From CAVSRC01 sp963730325 (GTDB lineage: Bacteria > Pseudomonadota > Alphaproteobacteria > Rhizobiales > Kaistiaceae): DNA of 64,000 nucleotides. The stretch's first letter is position 1. The number at the start of each line of letters is the position of its first letter. Position numbers and translations under genes: made by a program. The stretch spans positions 1-64,000 of the forward strand of contig CAVSRC010000005.1 of assembly GCA_963730325.1 (NCBI GenBank). The letters are read 5' to 3'. This document shows, in pieces, positions 29,305 through 41,329 of this stretch. Under the pieces are notes generated by a model. That model searched no databases, had not been told where the DNA came from, and saw nothing but the letters and a program-made list of their open reading frames with translations.

Positions 29305-29413
29305 GGCGTCCTCTCCATCGTCTTCGGTCTCCTGCGATAGCCGGAATATAGGGGCAGCCCCATGACACGCCCCACTCAATTCGTCTTGAGGATACCGTGA
29401 CGCCCGCTCACCG

Positions 29414-30859
29414 TCAGGCGAGCGAAAAGGCGACGATCGCCGCGGTAACGGCTGCGCCCATGGCGGCGAAGCCCGCCAGCAGCCTGCGGTCCCTGGCCGA
29501 GCGCGCCGCGTCGGCATAGTCGAAGCGCTCGTAGCGGATGGCGGCGAGCGGCACCCCGGCGTCGCGCAACAGATCGCAGGTGGCGCACATCATGGCGCCA
29601 GGCCCGCACAGCATCGCCCTGACGCTTCCCCGGTCGAGCCCGTCCAGTGCCGCTTCGATCGCTGCCGGCGTCACCCGCCCACGCCCGTATGGCCAGTCGG
29701 CTTCAGCCTCTTCCGCCAGGAAGACCGCCTTGAGGTCGAGGCCGCCGGCTTCGGCCACGATCCTCTCCGGCGCGATCATCGCGTCGGGCCGCGCGCCCGC
29801 ATAGACGAGGCGCACCGGCCGTCGGTCGCCGGTCGCCGCAAGCTCGCGCAGTACGGCGAGGATGGGCGCGATACCGACGCCGCCGGCAACCAGCAGCAGC
29901 GGCGCGGCGCCATCGTCGGCGACGACGAAGCTGCCATGCGGCGCGTCGAGGCCGACCTTGGTGCCCGGGGGAATGGCGCCGATACCGCCGGTGAAATCAC
30001 CCTGCTCCTTGATGAGGAATGCGAGGTCGTTGCCGGCCGACGGCGCCGAGGCGATCGAAAACGGGTGGTCGAACAGAGGAAAGCGCCGACCGCCGAAGGC
30101 GATCCAGGCGAACTGCCCGGCGCGATAGGCGAGGCCCTTGCCCTTGTCGTGGCGCAGCGTCACCTCCCACAGGCCCTCGGCAACCTTGCGGTTGTCCGCC
30201 ACCCGCCAATTCGTCATGGCCATGCGCAGGGCCCGGTCGCCATAGACCGTGAGCGCGCTCGCGATGACCGCGATGGCCAGCATCGGCCACAGCGCGTGGA
30301 GCGGGAAGAAGCGCGCATAGTGGCCGGCCTTCAGCACATGCAGCACCAGGAAGACCACCGCCGCCAGCGCCAGCAGGCCATGGCTCGCCCGCCACACGCC
30401 GTAGCGCGCCAGCCGCTCGCGATAGAGCGCCATCGTCACCAGCACGATGGTCGCCACGCCGGAGATCGTTCCCGTCAGGAAGCGCCGGTCGAAGAACACG
30501 TAGACCAGCCAATCGAGGGTCCCGGATGGATCGGCCAAGACGTTGGGCACGATGAAGGTCAATGGATGGATGATCACCATCGCCAGCAGCGCCCGCGCCG
30601 ACCATTTGTGGAAGGCCATGGTGACGTCGATGCCGATGCGGCCGGACAACAGCTCGAAGCGGCCGGAGGTGACGAACTGCAGCACCAGCGCGACGCCGGC
30701 GACCATGCCGGTGGCCGCGGTCGCGTCGCGCCAGGCGAGCCGATGCGACCACCCGGTGAAATAGGCGAAGGCCAGGGGCACGGTCAGTGCCGCCAGGTAG
30801 ATGAGGGCCAGCCATGGGCCCGAAAGGCCGCGAAGACGCGGCTGAACGCGCGACTGCAT
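29414..30859 (-). CDS. Ferric-reductase-like flavocytochrome (b-haem plus FAD/NAD oxidoreductase)
   Basis: The 481-residue protein has an N-terminal ferric-reductase-like membrane domain with paired His on helices (AFHKWSARALLAMVIIHPLTF and WRASHGLLALAAVVFLVLH), and a C-terminal ferredoxin-NADP-reductase domain: DHPFSIAS (FAD), LLVAGGVGIAPILAVLREL (NAD pyrophosphate), MLCGPGAMMCATCDLL and a final short helix (LLAGFAAMGAAVTAAIVAFS). It should move electrons from NAD(P)H across the membrane to haem. The start at 30859 is chosen because the longer upstream frame has no membrane pattern. It is upstream of msrB on the same strand, 109 bases away. Confidence 0.9.
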   Translation of the reverse strand: MQSRVQPRLRGLSGPWLALIYLAALTVPLAFAYFTGWSHRLAWRDATAATGMVAGVALVLQFVTSGRFELLSGRIGIDVTMAFHKWSARALLAMVIIHPLTFIVPNVLADPSGTLDWLVYVFFDRRFLTGTISGVATIVLVTMALYRERLARYGVWRASHGLLALAAVVFLVLHVLKAGHYARFFPLHALWPMLAIAVIASALTVYGDRALRMAMTNWRVADNRKVAEGLWEVTLRHDKGKGLAYRAGQFAWIAFGGRRFPLFDHPFSIASAPSAGNDLAFLIKEQGDFTGGIGAIPPGTKVGLDAPHGSFVVADDGAAPLLLVAGGVGIAPILAVLRELAATGDRRPVRLVYAGARPDAMIAPERIVAEAGGLDLKAVFLAEEAEADWPYGRGRVTPAAIEAALDGLDRGSVRAMLCGPGAMMCATCDLLRDAGVPLAAIRYERFDYADAARSARDRRLLAGFAAMGAAVTAAIVAFSLA

Positions 30860-31228
30860 GGGTTCGCCGATCCGGCCCGGCGGAGCGGACCGTTCCGTTT
30901 GTCTGAACCGTTCACGGGCTGGATAGACCCGTCCCGACGGGCGATTTTGCAGCGGATTGCCGCACCCCCGCGACCGGGATCGGCGCGAAAAATAAGGCCG
31001 GCGCAAAAACGCGCCGGCCATCGACAGGGCCCTGTCAAATCGGTTGGCCGATCGTCAACGCCTCATTCGGCGCGCGTCAACCATCCTTGCCGCCATCCTG
31101 CGGGCGCCCGGTGACAGCCGCGCGACAGTCCGGTGACCGCCGTCCGGCGCGTCTGGCAATTTGCCCTGGCTTCCGCCATATAGGAGCGGAAAATCTGTGG
31201 ATTTCTCTTTGGTTCTGGACCCGCCGCC
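30860..31228. other. 369-base divergent intergenic region with a GC hairpin
   Basis: This gap separates the flavocytochrome gene (minus) from dapF (plus). It contains a perfect 9-bp hairpin, GGCCGGCGC pairing with GCGCCGGCC around an AAAAAC loop, at 30996-31019, which lies in the upstream region of the flavocytochrome gene. No coding frame with a plausible start and composition is seen, and no promoter could be assigned with confidence. Confidence 0.5.
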
Positions 31229-32113
31229 ATGACGGCAAGGGCACTTCCTTTTCGCAAGATGAACGGCCTCGGCAACGAGTTCATCGTTTTCGACGGCCGG
31301 CACGCACCCGTGCGCCTGACGGCGGACGCGGTTCGTGCGCTCGGCGCCGCGGACGCCCTTGCTTTCGACCAGATGATCACCATCGAGAAGGCGGCGACCC
31401 CCGGCGACGACGCCTTCATGCGCATCCACAATCGCGACGGCGGCGAGGTCGATGCCTGCGGCAACGCCACCCGTTGCGTCGGCTGGCTGATCATGGGCGA
31501 GACCGGCCGTCCGAGCGCCGCCATCGAGACCAATGCCGGCCTGCTCCGCGCCTATGACGGCGGTCAGCCGGAGTTCGTCACCGTCGACATGGGCCAGCCG
31601 CGCTTCCGCTGGGACGAAATCCCGCTGGCCGAGGAATTCCGCGATACCCGCGCCATCGAGCTGCAGATCGGGCCGATCGACGATCCCATTCTGGATTCGC
31701 CGGCGGTGGTCAACATGGGCAACCCGCACGCCATCTTCTGGGTGGACGACGTCAACGCCTACGACCTGGAGCGTTTCGGCCCGCTGCTCGAAAACCATCC
31801 GATCTTCCCCGAGCGCGCCAATATCTCGCTCGCTCATGTCACCGCGCGCGACGCGATCACGCTCAAGACCTGGGAGCGCGGCGTCGGCATCACACGGGCC
31901 TGCGGCACGGCCGCCTGCGCCGCCGCCGTCGCCGCCGCGCGCAAGAAGCTGACCGAGCGGCGCGTCACCGTCACGCTTCCCGGCGGGCCACTCCTGATCG
32001 AGTGGCGCGACGACGGCCATGTCTGGATGACCGGCCCGGTGGAGACCGAGTTCGAGGGCACGCTCGACCCCGAGACGCTTGCCTGGGCTGTCACATCCCA
32101 GGGCGCCGCCTGA
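31229..32113 (+). CDS. dapF: Diaminopimelate epimerase
   Basis: DapF interconverts LL- and meso-diaminopimelate for lysine and peptidoglycan. It is 294 residues long. The two catalytic cysteines lie in VDACGNATRCVGWL (C77) and TRACGTAACAAAVAAA (near 226). FRKMNGLGNEFIVFDGR at the N-terminus and VNMGNPHAIFWVDD are also typical. The gene's TGA overlaps the ATG of mtaB as TGATG, starting a tightly packed dapF-mtaB-ftsY-cupin-yciB run. Confidence 0.97.
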   Translation: MTARALPFRKMNGLGNEFIVFDGRHAPVRLTADAVRALGAADALAFDQMITIEKAATPGDDAFMRIHNRDGGEVDACGNATRCVGWLIMGETGRPSAAIETNAGLLRAYDGGQPEFVTVDMGQPRFRWDEIPLAEEFRDTRAIELQIGPIDDPILDSPAVVNMGNPHAIFWVDDVNAYDLERFGPLLENHPIFPERANISLAHVTARDAITLKTWERGVGITRACGTAACAAAVAAARKKLTERRVTVTLPGGPLLIEWRDDGHVWMTGPVETEFEGTLDPETLAWAVTSQGAA

Positions 32114-33372
32114 TGGGCGCGCCCCGCACCATCACCTTCGGCTGCCGGCTGAATACGCTGGAATCCGAGGTCATGCGCCGCCGCGCCGAGGAAGCCGGCA
32201 TGGGCGACGCCATCCTCGTCAACACCTGCGCGGTGACGGCGGAGGCCGTCCGCCAGGCGCGCCAGGCGATCCGCAAGGCCCGCCGCGACGACCCGGCGGC
32301 CCGCATCGTCGTCGCCGGCTGCGCCGCCCAGATCGATCCCGACACTTTCGCCGCCATGCCCGAGGTCGATCGCGTTCTCGGCAATGCCGAGAAGCTTGAG
32401 GCGCAAAGCTACGACTTCGGCCTCGGCGAGACACAGCGTGTCCGCGTCAACGACATCATGTCGGTGAGGGAGACCGCCGGCCATCTGGTCGACGGGCTCG
32501 ACGGCCGCGCCCGCGCCTTCGTCGAGGTGCAGAACGGCTGCGATCATCGCTGCACCTTCTGCATCATCCCCTATGGACGCGGCAATTCGCGTTCGGTGCC
32601 GGCCGGCGCCGTGGTCGATCAGGTGCGCCGCCTCGCCGAAAACGGTTATGCCGAGGTGGTGTTGACCGGCGTCGACATCACCTCCTGGGGCGCCGACCTG
32701 CCCGGCGCACCGAAGCTCGGCAGGCTGGTGCGCGCCATCCTCAGCCATGTACCGGAGCTCAAGCGCCTGCGCCTCTCCTCCATCGATTCGATCGAGGTGG
32801 ACGACGAGCTGATGCGCGCCATCGCCGAGGAGGAGCGGCTGATGCCGCATCTGCACCTCTCGCTCCAGCACGGCGACGACATGATCCTCAAGCGCATGAA
32901 GCGCCGGCACCTGCGCGCCGACGCCGTGCGTTTCGCCACCGAGGCGCGCCGTCTGCGCCCCGACGTCGTCTTCGGCGCCGACCTCATCGCCGGCTTTCCG
33001 ACCGAGACGGAGGCGATGTTCGAGCAGAGCCGCGCGATCGTCGACGATTGCGGCCTCACCCATCTCCACGTCTTCCCCTTCTCGCCGCGTCCCGGCACGC
33101 CGGCGGCGCGCATGCCCCAGCTCGACCGGGCCCTCGTCAAGGAGCGCGCCGCGCGCCTGCGGGCCAAAGGCGCGGCCGCGCTTGCCGCCCATCTTGCCGC
33201 CGAGCAGGGCGCGACACGGCGCGTGCTCATCGAGCGCGACGGCCGCGGCCGCACCGAGCACTTCACCGAAGCCGCCATCGACAGCGGCGCGCCCGGTGCG
33301 ATCGTTGCCGCCCGCATCACCGGCCGCACTGACAGCGGGCTCCTCGCCACCGCCTTGCCCGAGGCGGCCTGA
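32113..33372 (+). CDS. mtaB: tRNA N6-threonylcarbamoyladenosine methylthiotransferase
   Basis: MtaB adds a methylthio group to t6A37 of tRNAs decoding ANN codons. The N-terminal MTTase domain has the three cluster cysteines (TFGCRLN, VNTCAVT, VAGCAAQ), the radical SAM domain has CDHRCTFCIIPYGRG, and HLHLSLQHGDD and LTHLHVFPFSPRPGTPAARM follow, with a TRAM-like end (RVLIERDGRGRTEHF). It is 419 residues. Both ends overlap neighbours by TGATG, so it is translated in a coupled run with dapF and ftsY. Confidence 0.95.
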   Translation: MGAPRTITFGCRLNTLESEVMRRRAEEAGMGDAILVNTCAVTAEAVRQARQAIRKARRDDPAARIVVAGCAAQIDPDTFAAMPEVDRVLGNAEKLEAQSYDFGLGETQRVRVNDIMSVRETAGHLVDGLDGRARAFVEVQNGCDHRCTFCIIPYGRGNSRSVPAGAVVDQVRRLAENGYAEVVLTGVDITSWGADLPGAPKLGRLVRAILSHVPELKRLRLSSIDSIEVDDELMRAIAEEERLMPHLHLSLQHGDDMILKRMKRRHLRADAVRFATEARRLRPDVVFGADLIAGFPTETEAMFEQSRAIVDDCGLTHLHVFPFSPRPGTPAARMPQLDRALVKERAARLRAKGAAALAAHLAAEQGATRRVLIERDGRGRTEHFTEAAIDSGAPGAIVAARITGRTDSGLLATALPEAA

Positions 33373-34389
33373 TGGCGGAGGGCAAGGGATTCTTCGGCCG
33401 TCTCAGAGGCGGCAAGCCGGCGGCTGACGAAGCGCCGCCCGCCGAGGCGACCCGCAGCCGAGGCGCCGGCGCCGCGTCAAAGCTGGTTTCAGAAGCTGAA
33501 GAGCGGCCTCTCGCGCTCCTCGGGCGCGCTCACCGAGCAGATCGCCTCGGTCTTCACCAGGCGCAAGCTCGATGCCGAGGCGCTGGAAGAGCTGGAGGAC
33601 ATGCTGATCCGCGCCGATCTCGGCGCCGATACCGCCGCCAGGATCGCCGATGCGCTCCGCCAGGGCCGCTACGACAAGGAGATTTCCGACGCCGAGGTGA
33701 AGGCGGTGCTCGCCGAGGAGATCACCAAGACCCTGGCGCCGGTGGCGAGCCCCCTCACCCTCGACCCGGCGCTGAAGCCCCATGTGATTCTGGTCGTCGG
33801 CGTCAACGGCACCGGCAAGACCACCACCATCGGCAAGCTCGCCGCCAAGCTCCGCGCCGAAGGCAAGTCCGTCGTGCTCGCCGCCGGCGACACCTTTCGC
33901 GCTGCGGCCATCGAGCAATTGAAGATCTGGGGCGAGCGCACCGGCGCCACCGTGGTTTCCGGTGCGCAAGGGGCGGACGCCGCCGGCCTTGCCTATGACG
34001 CGCTTGAGACGGCGCGCGAGAGACAAGCCGACGTGCTTTTGATCGACACCGCCGGGCGCCTGCAGAACAAGGACGCGCTGATGGCCGAGCTCGAAAAGGT
34101 CATCCGCGTCATCCGCAAGGTCGATGCGAGCGCGCCCCATTCGGTGCTGCTGACGCTCGACGCCACCACCGGCCAGAACGCCGTCAGCCAGGTCGATATC
34201 TTCGGCAAGCGCGCCGGCGTCACCGGTCTGGTCATGACCAAGCTCGACGGCACCGCGCGCGGCGGCATCCTTGTCGCCATTGCCGCGAAATACGGCCTGC
34301 CGGTGCATTTCATCGGCGTCGGCGAAGGCGTCGACGATCTCGAACCCTTCGCCGCGGAGGATTTCGCCCGCGCCCTGGCCGGTCTCTAG
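33372..34389 (+). CDS. ftsY: SRP receptor FtsY (one frameshift)
   Basis: FtsY receives the SRP-ribosome complex at the membrane. The NG domain is intact: SWFQKLKSGLSRSSGALTEQI, MLIRADLGADTAARI, GVNGTGKTTTIGKLAAKL (P-loop), AAGDTFRAAAIEQLK, DTAGRLQNKDALMAEL, TKLDGTARGGILVAIA and FIGVGEGVDDLEPF. The N-terminal 20-odd residues (MAEGKGFFGRLRGGKPAADE) are in another frame; the shift lies about 33435-33465 in a GC-rich linker and fits one extra base. The corrected protein is about 338 residues. The essential role argues for a consensus error. Confidence 0.95.
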
Positions 34390-34400
34390 GGAGAACGCTG

Positions 34401-34757
34401 ATGAGCAAGGACGCCATCAACCTCGCCGACAAGCTCGCAACCTTCAGCGAAATTTTCGCGCCGCGGACGCTGGCCGAATACAACGGCCACGACATCATGG
34501 TCGCCAAGCTCAAGGGGCCCTATGTCTGGCACAAGCATGACGACACCGACGATTTCTTCCTGGTGCTCAAGGGCAGGCTCGATATCGAGCTCAGAGACCG
34601 CACGGTGACGCTTCGCCCCGGCGAGATGTTCATTGTCCCCAAGGGCGTCGAGCACCGGCCGGTCGCCAATGAAGAAGTGCATATTCTGCTGATCGAGCCG
34701 ACCGGCACGCCCAATTCCGGCGATCCGGCCACCGCCGCGCCAAGGCGGCTGGCCTAA
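34401..34757 (+). CDS. Cupin domain protein
   Basis: A 118-residue single-cupin protein. GPYVWHKHDDTDDFFLVLKG is cupin motif 1 with the metal-binding H-x-H and Glu/Asp positions, and RPGEMFIVPKGVEHRPVA is motif 2 ending in the last His. It could bind a metal and act as a small isomerase, dioxygenase or sensor; nothing narrows it further. It follows ftsY by 11 bases and precedes yciB by 17, so it is in the same operon. Confidence 0.88.
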   Translation: MSKDAINLADKLATFSEIFAPRTLAEYNGHDIMVAKLKGPYVWHKHDDTDDFFLVLKGRLDIELRDRTVTLRPGEMFIVPKGVEHRPVANEEVHILLIEPTGTPNSGDPATAAPRRLA

Positions 34758-34774
34758 AGGCGAGAAACCTATCG

Positions 34775-35425
34775 ATGGCCTTCGAACACGCCCCCAACGA
34801 ACCGCACACGGCCGAAGAGAAGAAGCTCAATCCCTGGCTCAAGCTGGTGCTCGAGCTGGGGCCGCTCCTGATCTTCTTCTTCGCCAATGCGCGCGGCGAG
34901 AAGCTCGCCGAGAGCTGGCCGCTGATCGCCGCGCTCGGCGGGCCGATCTTCTTCGCCACCGCCTCGTTCATCGTGGCGACGGTGCTGGCGCTTGCCATCT
35001 CCTATGCGCTCACCCGCCGCCTGCCGCTGATGCCCTTCGTCACCGCCATCGTCGTGGTCGTCTTCGGCGGCCTGACGCTGTGGCTGCACGACGCCACCTT
35101 CATCAAGATGAAGCCGACGATCATCTACGTGCTCTTCGGCGCGGTGCTGCTCGGCGGTCTCGTCTTCGGCCGCTCGCTGCTCGGCTACGTCTTCGACGCC
35201 ATGTTCAAGCTGTCGGACGAGGGCTGGCGCAAGCTCACCTTCCGCTGGGGCGTGTTCTTCCTTGCGCTCGCCGTCCTCAACGAGATCATCTGGCGCAACG
35301 TCTCCACCGACACCTGGATCGCCTTCAAGGTCTTCGGCTTCCTGCCGCTCACCTTCGTCTTCGCCCTGGCGCAGATGCCGCTCATCAACAAGCACACGCT
35401 GGCCGAGGAGAGCGAAGGCTCCTGA
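34775..35425 (+). CDS. yciB: Septation/intracellular-septum protein A family (YciB)
   Basis: The 216-residue membrane protein matches the YciB/IspZ family: KLVLELGPLLIFFFANARGE near the N-terminus, TASFIVATVLALAISYALTR in the middle and WGVFFLALAVLNEIIWRNVS late, with DTWIAFKVFGFLPLTFVFAL. About five helices. YciB proteins affect septation and envelope properties, and are found near ftsY and ccm genes in many alphaproteobacteria. It ends 4 bases from the converging ccmG gene. Confidence 0.93.
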   Translation: MAFEHAPNEPHTAEEKKLNPWLKLVLELGPLLIFFFANARGEKLAESWPLIAALGGPIFFATASFIVATVLALAISYALTRRLPLMPFVTAIVVVVFGGLTLWLHDATFIKMKPTIIYVLFGAVLLGGLVFGRSLLGYVFDAMFKLSDEGWRKLTFRWGVFFLALAVLNEIIWRNVSTDTWIAFKVFGFLPLTFVFALAQMPLINKHTLAEESEGS

Positions 35426-35429
35426 GCCG

Positions 35430-36017
35430 TCAGCTCCCGGCGCCTTGCCCGAGCACTTTCTCGATCTCGGGCACCAGGTCCTTGGCCACCGTCTCGTCGG
35501 TCAGAGGGCCGATATATTTCTTGGCGATGATGCCGTCGGCGCCGACCAGATAGGTCTCCGGCACGCCATAGGCGCCCCAGTCGATGAAGGTGCGCCCGCT
35601 CTCGTCGGTGCCGATGGCCGCGTAGGGGTTGCCCATCTCGGTGAGCAGCGCGAGCGCGTTCTGCGGCTTGTCCTTGTAGTCGATGCCGACCAGCCGGATG
35701 CGCTTGTCCTTGGCGATTTTCTCCAGCACCGGGTGCTCCTGCCGGCAGGGCACGCACCACGAGGCGAAGATGTTGACCAGCGTCAGCTGCCCGTCGAGGT
35801 CGGCACGCGAAAGCCCCGGCACGCCAGCGCCTTCCAGCGCCGGCAGGGAGAAGTCGGGCGCCGGCTTGCCGATCAGCACCGAGGGCACGACGTCCGGCCC
35901 GACACGGGAATCGAGCCGCACCAGGAAGATCGCCGCCAGGCCGAGAAATAGCGCCAGCGGCAGCAGCATGACCGGCCTGAAACGCCAACCCGGCTTTGGC
36001 TCGCTGGCTTCGCTCAT
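35430..36017 (-). CDS. ccmG: Cytochrome c biogenesis thioredoxin CcmG/DsbE
   Basis: CcmG is a membrane-anchored periplasmic thioredoxin that keeps apocytochrome c haem-binding cysteines reduced. The N-terminal anchor is PVMLLPLALFLGLAAIFLV; the thioredoxin active site is in VNIFASWCVPCRQEHPVLEK (WCVPC), and the GVPETYLV cis-Pro loop follows. The length of 195 residues is usual. Its ATG overlaps the ccmD stop (ATGA). It is the last gene of the ccmABCDG run, read on the minus strand. Confidence 0.95.
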   Translation of the reverse strand: MSEASEPKPGWRFRPVMLLPLALFLGLAAIFLVRLDSRVGPDVVPSVLIGKPAPDFSLPALEGAGVPGLSRADLDGQLTLVNIFASWCVPCRQEHPVLEKIAKDKRIRLVGIDYKDKPQNALALLTEMGNPYAAIGTDESGRTFIDWGAYGVPETYLVGADGIIAKKYIGPLTDETVAKDLVPEIEKVLGQGAGS

Positions 36018-36178
36018 GGTGCAGCGCGCTCCGAACGCCGGCGGACGCCGCGGGCCTCCAGCTCGGCCAGTCGCCGCCTTTGCAGCCGCCCGTCGAGGAC
36101 GATCCACGCGATCATGGCGACGATCACGACCACCGTCACCAGATAGGACGCGATGATGAAGCCGGCATGGTCCCACAT
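36014..36178 (-). CDS. ccmD: Haem exporter protein CcmD
   Basis: This 54-residue protein, MWDHAGFIIASYLVTVVVIV onwards, has a single helix and a basic C-terminal tail (LQRRRLAELEARGVRRRSE). CcmD helps release holo-CcmE from CcmABC in the System I pathway. The short length and the ccmC-ccmD-ccmG order make the assignment firm. The start at 36178 sits 5 bases after ccmC, and its stop overlaps the ccmG start. Confidence 0.9.
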   Translation of the reverse strand: MWDHAGFIIASYLVTVVVIVAMIAWIVLDGRLQRRRLAELEARGVRRRSERAAP

Positions 36179-36183
36179 GGCGC

Positions 36184-36918
36184 TCAGCCTCCGGCCCCGG
36201 AGGCGGCCGCGATCTCCAGCGTGTGCACGCGCCGGCGCAGGATCTCGTTGCGGATCGCCATGGCGAGCAGCGCCGCGAACATCAGCGTCATCGCCGCCAT
36301 CATCACGAAGAGCGGGATGAGCATGGTGATGTCGATTGTGGGACCGGTCGCGAGGAAGATGCTCTCGCCCTGGTGCAGCGTGTTCCACCACTCGACCGAG
36401 AACTTGATGATCGGCAGGTTGATGGTGCCGACCAGCGTCAGCACCGCCGCCGCCCGCGCCGCGCGGCCGGGATCGGGCACCGCCTGCCACAGGGCGATCA
36501 GGCCGAGATACATCAAAAACAGCACCAGCTCTGAGGTCAGCCGCGCGTCCCATACCCACCATGTGCCCCACATCGGCTTGCCCCACAGCGAACCGGTGAC
36601 GAGCGCGATGAAGGTGAAGGCGGCGCCGAGCGGCGCGGCGCTCTTGGCGGTGACGTCGGCCAGCGGGTGGCGCCAGACCAGCGTGCCCAGCGAAGCGATC
36701 GCCATCACGCCATAGGCGAGCATCGACAGCCACGCGGCCGGCACATGGATGAACATGATGCGCACCGTCTCGCCCTGCTGGTAGTCCGGCGGCGCCTCGA
36801 AGAAGGAGAGGTAGAGCCCGGCGGCGAGCAGCACCAGCGTCGCCCCCCACAGAAGCGGCAGCGCCCGGCCGGAATAGCCCAGGAAACGGGTGGGATTGGC
36901 GAGATCGACGATGGCCAT
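36184..36918 (-). CDS. ccmC: Haem exporter/chaperone protein CcmC
   Basis: CcmC attaches haem to the chaperone CcmE in the periplasm. The tryptophan-rich WWD motif is in LWGKPMWGTWWVWDARLTSE, and helix histidines are in MFIHVPAAWLSM and NTLHQGES, as required to hold haem. Six hydrophobic stretches occur in 244 residues, the normal size. The start at 36918 is chosen (MAIVDLANPTRFL). ccmB ends 45 bases upstream. Confidence 0.95.
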   Translation of the reverse strand: MAIVDLANPTRFLGYSGRALPLLWGATLVLLAAGLYLSFFEAPPDYQQGETVRIMFIHVPAAWLSMLAYGVMAIASLGTLVWRHPLADVTAKSAAPLGAAFTFIALVTGSLWGKPMWGTWWVWDARLTSELVLFLMYLGLIALWQAVPDPGRAARAAAVLTLVGTINLPIIKFSVEWWNTLHQGESIFLATGPTIDITMLIPLFVMMAAMTLMFAALLAMAIRNEILRRRVHTLEIAAASGAGG

Positions 36919-36962
36919 GGACACGGTTCTAGGGGCGGATTGTGGCTTCGGCAATGCGGAGG

Positions 36963-37631
36963 CTATTCCATCCCGATCCTGAGCGCCGCGGCGCCGGCGA
37001 CCGGCGCCACCACGGCGGCGACCAGCGTCAGCGCCACCAGGATGAGGAGCGGCGGGGCGAGCGCCATCGGCCCGATCAGCGCATAGGTGGCGCTCACCCC
37101 GAAGATCAGCACGGGGATGGTGAAGGGCAGAACCAGAACGGCGACCAGCAGGCCGCCGCGGCCGAGCGCCGTCATCAGCGCCGCCCCGATGGCGCCGATC
37201 AGCGTCAGGGCCGGCGAGCCGATGAGGAGCGTCAGCGTGGTGATGCCGAGCGCCGCCGGCTCCATGCCGAGCAGCAGGCCCAGGAGCGGGCTCGCCACCA
37301 CCAGCGGCAGCGCCGTCGCAACCCAGGCGCCGGCGCATTTGGCGAGCACCGTCACCTCCAGCGGCAGGCCGGAAAGCGCCAGGAGGTCGAGCGTGCCGTC
37401 CTCCCTGTCCTCGCCGAACAGCCGGTCGAGGCCGAGGAGGGTGGCGAGCAGCGCCCCGATCCACAGCATCGCCGGCCCGATCCGCGCCAGAAGCTTGAGG
37501 TCCGGCCCAACCCCGAAGGGCACCACGGTGACCACCGCGGCGAAGAAGACCAGCCCGATGAAGGCGCCGCCGCCGCTCTTCAGCGACAGGCGCGCCGTCT
37601 GCCCGGCGATGGCCGCGAAGCCGGCGATCAT
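36963..37631 (-). CDS. ccmB: Haem exporter membrane protein CcmB
   Basis: CcmB is the integral membrane partner of the ATPase CcmA. The 222-residue protein has six hydrophobic segments and the family signatures FGVGPDLKLLARIGPAMLWI, LFGEDREDGTLDLL, and MTALGRGGLLVAVLVLPFTI. Its ATG overlaps the ccmA stop by 4 bases, indicating coupled translation. Confidence 0.95.
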   Translation of the reverse strand: MIAGFAAIAGQTARLSLKSGGGAFIGLVFFAAVVTVVPFGVGPDLKLLARIGPAMLWIGALLATLLGLDRLFGEDREDGTLDLLALSGLPLEVTVLAKCAGAWVATALPLVVASPLLGLLLGMEPAALGITTLTLLIGSPALTLIGAIGAALMTALGRGGLLVAVLVLPFTIPVLIFGVSATYALIGPMALAPPLLILVALTLVAAVVAPVAGAAALRIGME

Positions 37632-38224
37632 GCTGGCGCCCCCAGAGCCAGCGTCGCCGCGGGCTGCACCGGCAGGTCGCGATGGGTGGCGGCGATCGCC
37701 ATGCCGCCGCCGGCAAGGTGGTCGGCGATCAGCCGGCCGAGCCCGGCCTCGGCGGCGGCGTCGAGCGCCGTCGCCGGCTCGTCGAGCAACCACAGCACCC
37801 GCCGCGACACCAGCAGACGCGCCAGCGCCACGCGCCGCTTCTGACCGGCCGAGAGCACCGAAGCATGGAGGTCGCCGAGCGGCTCGAGGCCGACCGCGGC
37901 GAGCGCCGCGTCGATATCGCCGCCGCCCCACAGCTTCCGCCAGAAGGCGAGGTTCTGGCGCACCGTCAGCCCGGCTTTGAGCGCGTCGAGATGGCCGAGA
38001 TAGTGGACGTTCTCGCCGATACCGGCATCCCCGGCGCCCTCCAGCACCACCGACCCGGCGGCGGGCCTGAGAAGCCCGGCGACCAAACGCAGCAGCGTCG
38101 ACTTGCCGGCGCCGTTCGGCCCGGTGACGGCAAGCAGCGCGCCCGGCTGAAGCGCGAAGGAGAGGTCGGCGAAGACCGGCCGCCCGCCGCGCACCGCCGC
38201 AAGGCCCGTCGCGGTCAGGCGCAT
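37628..38224 (-). CDS. ccmA: Haem exporter ATP-binding protein CcmA
   Basis: A 198-residue ABC ATPase, the energising subunit of the CcmABCD complex. It has GPNGAGKSTLLRLVAGLL (Walker A), LSAGQKRRVALARLLVSRR (signature) and LWLLDEPATALD (Walker B). The NVHYLGHLDALKAGLTVRQN segment is typical for CcmA. It is first in the run ccmA-ccmB-ccmC-ccmD-ccmG; ccmE, ccmF and ccmH are not in this window. It is divergent from acnA with 214 bases between. Confidence 0.95.
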   Translation of the reverse strand: MRLTATGLAAVRGGRPVFADLSFALQPGALLAVTGPNGAGKSTLLRLVAGLLRPAAGSVVLEGAGDAGIGENVHYLGHLDALKAGLTVRQNLAFWRKLWGGGDIDAALAAVGLEPLGDLHASVLSAGQKRRVALARLLVSRRVLWLLDEPATALDAAAEAGLGRLIADHLAGGGMAIAATHRDLPVQPAATLALGAPA

Positions 38225-38438
38225 GGCGACAGACGCTCCGCAGCGTTGCCCCGGCGGCATCGCCGGTCGGAAATCCGCAGCATCCCGGCGCCGCCCGCCC
38301 CTTGATCGTCTGGCATCACCATCCAGTTTTCACTATAAGGCCCGCGACCTCTGCCGTCGCCTCCATGCCGGTGTGCCGCATTTCCCCTCACCGCGCCAGC
38401 GGGCGTCTCGCTTGACAGGACCCAAGGAGTATCAGGAC

Positions 38439-41173
<2,735 letters not shown>

Positions 41174-41329
41174 GCGGGCCCCAAGCGATCACGGGGGCGT
41201 GCGGCCGGCCCGCGGCCGCTCTCACCCGAACGTGACTCGAACTTGACCCCCCTCGGCCATAGGTTGACTGTGGGCGGCTTGGGCTGGCCGGAGGTTCCGG
41301 CACCCGCTGGGATCAAACGTGCAGGCCTC

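Noticed and set aside
38334..38339. TATAAG as a -10 element for acnA
   Set aside because: No matching -35 element at 16-18 bases upstream; the nearest TTGATC (38302) is about 26 bases away.
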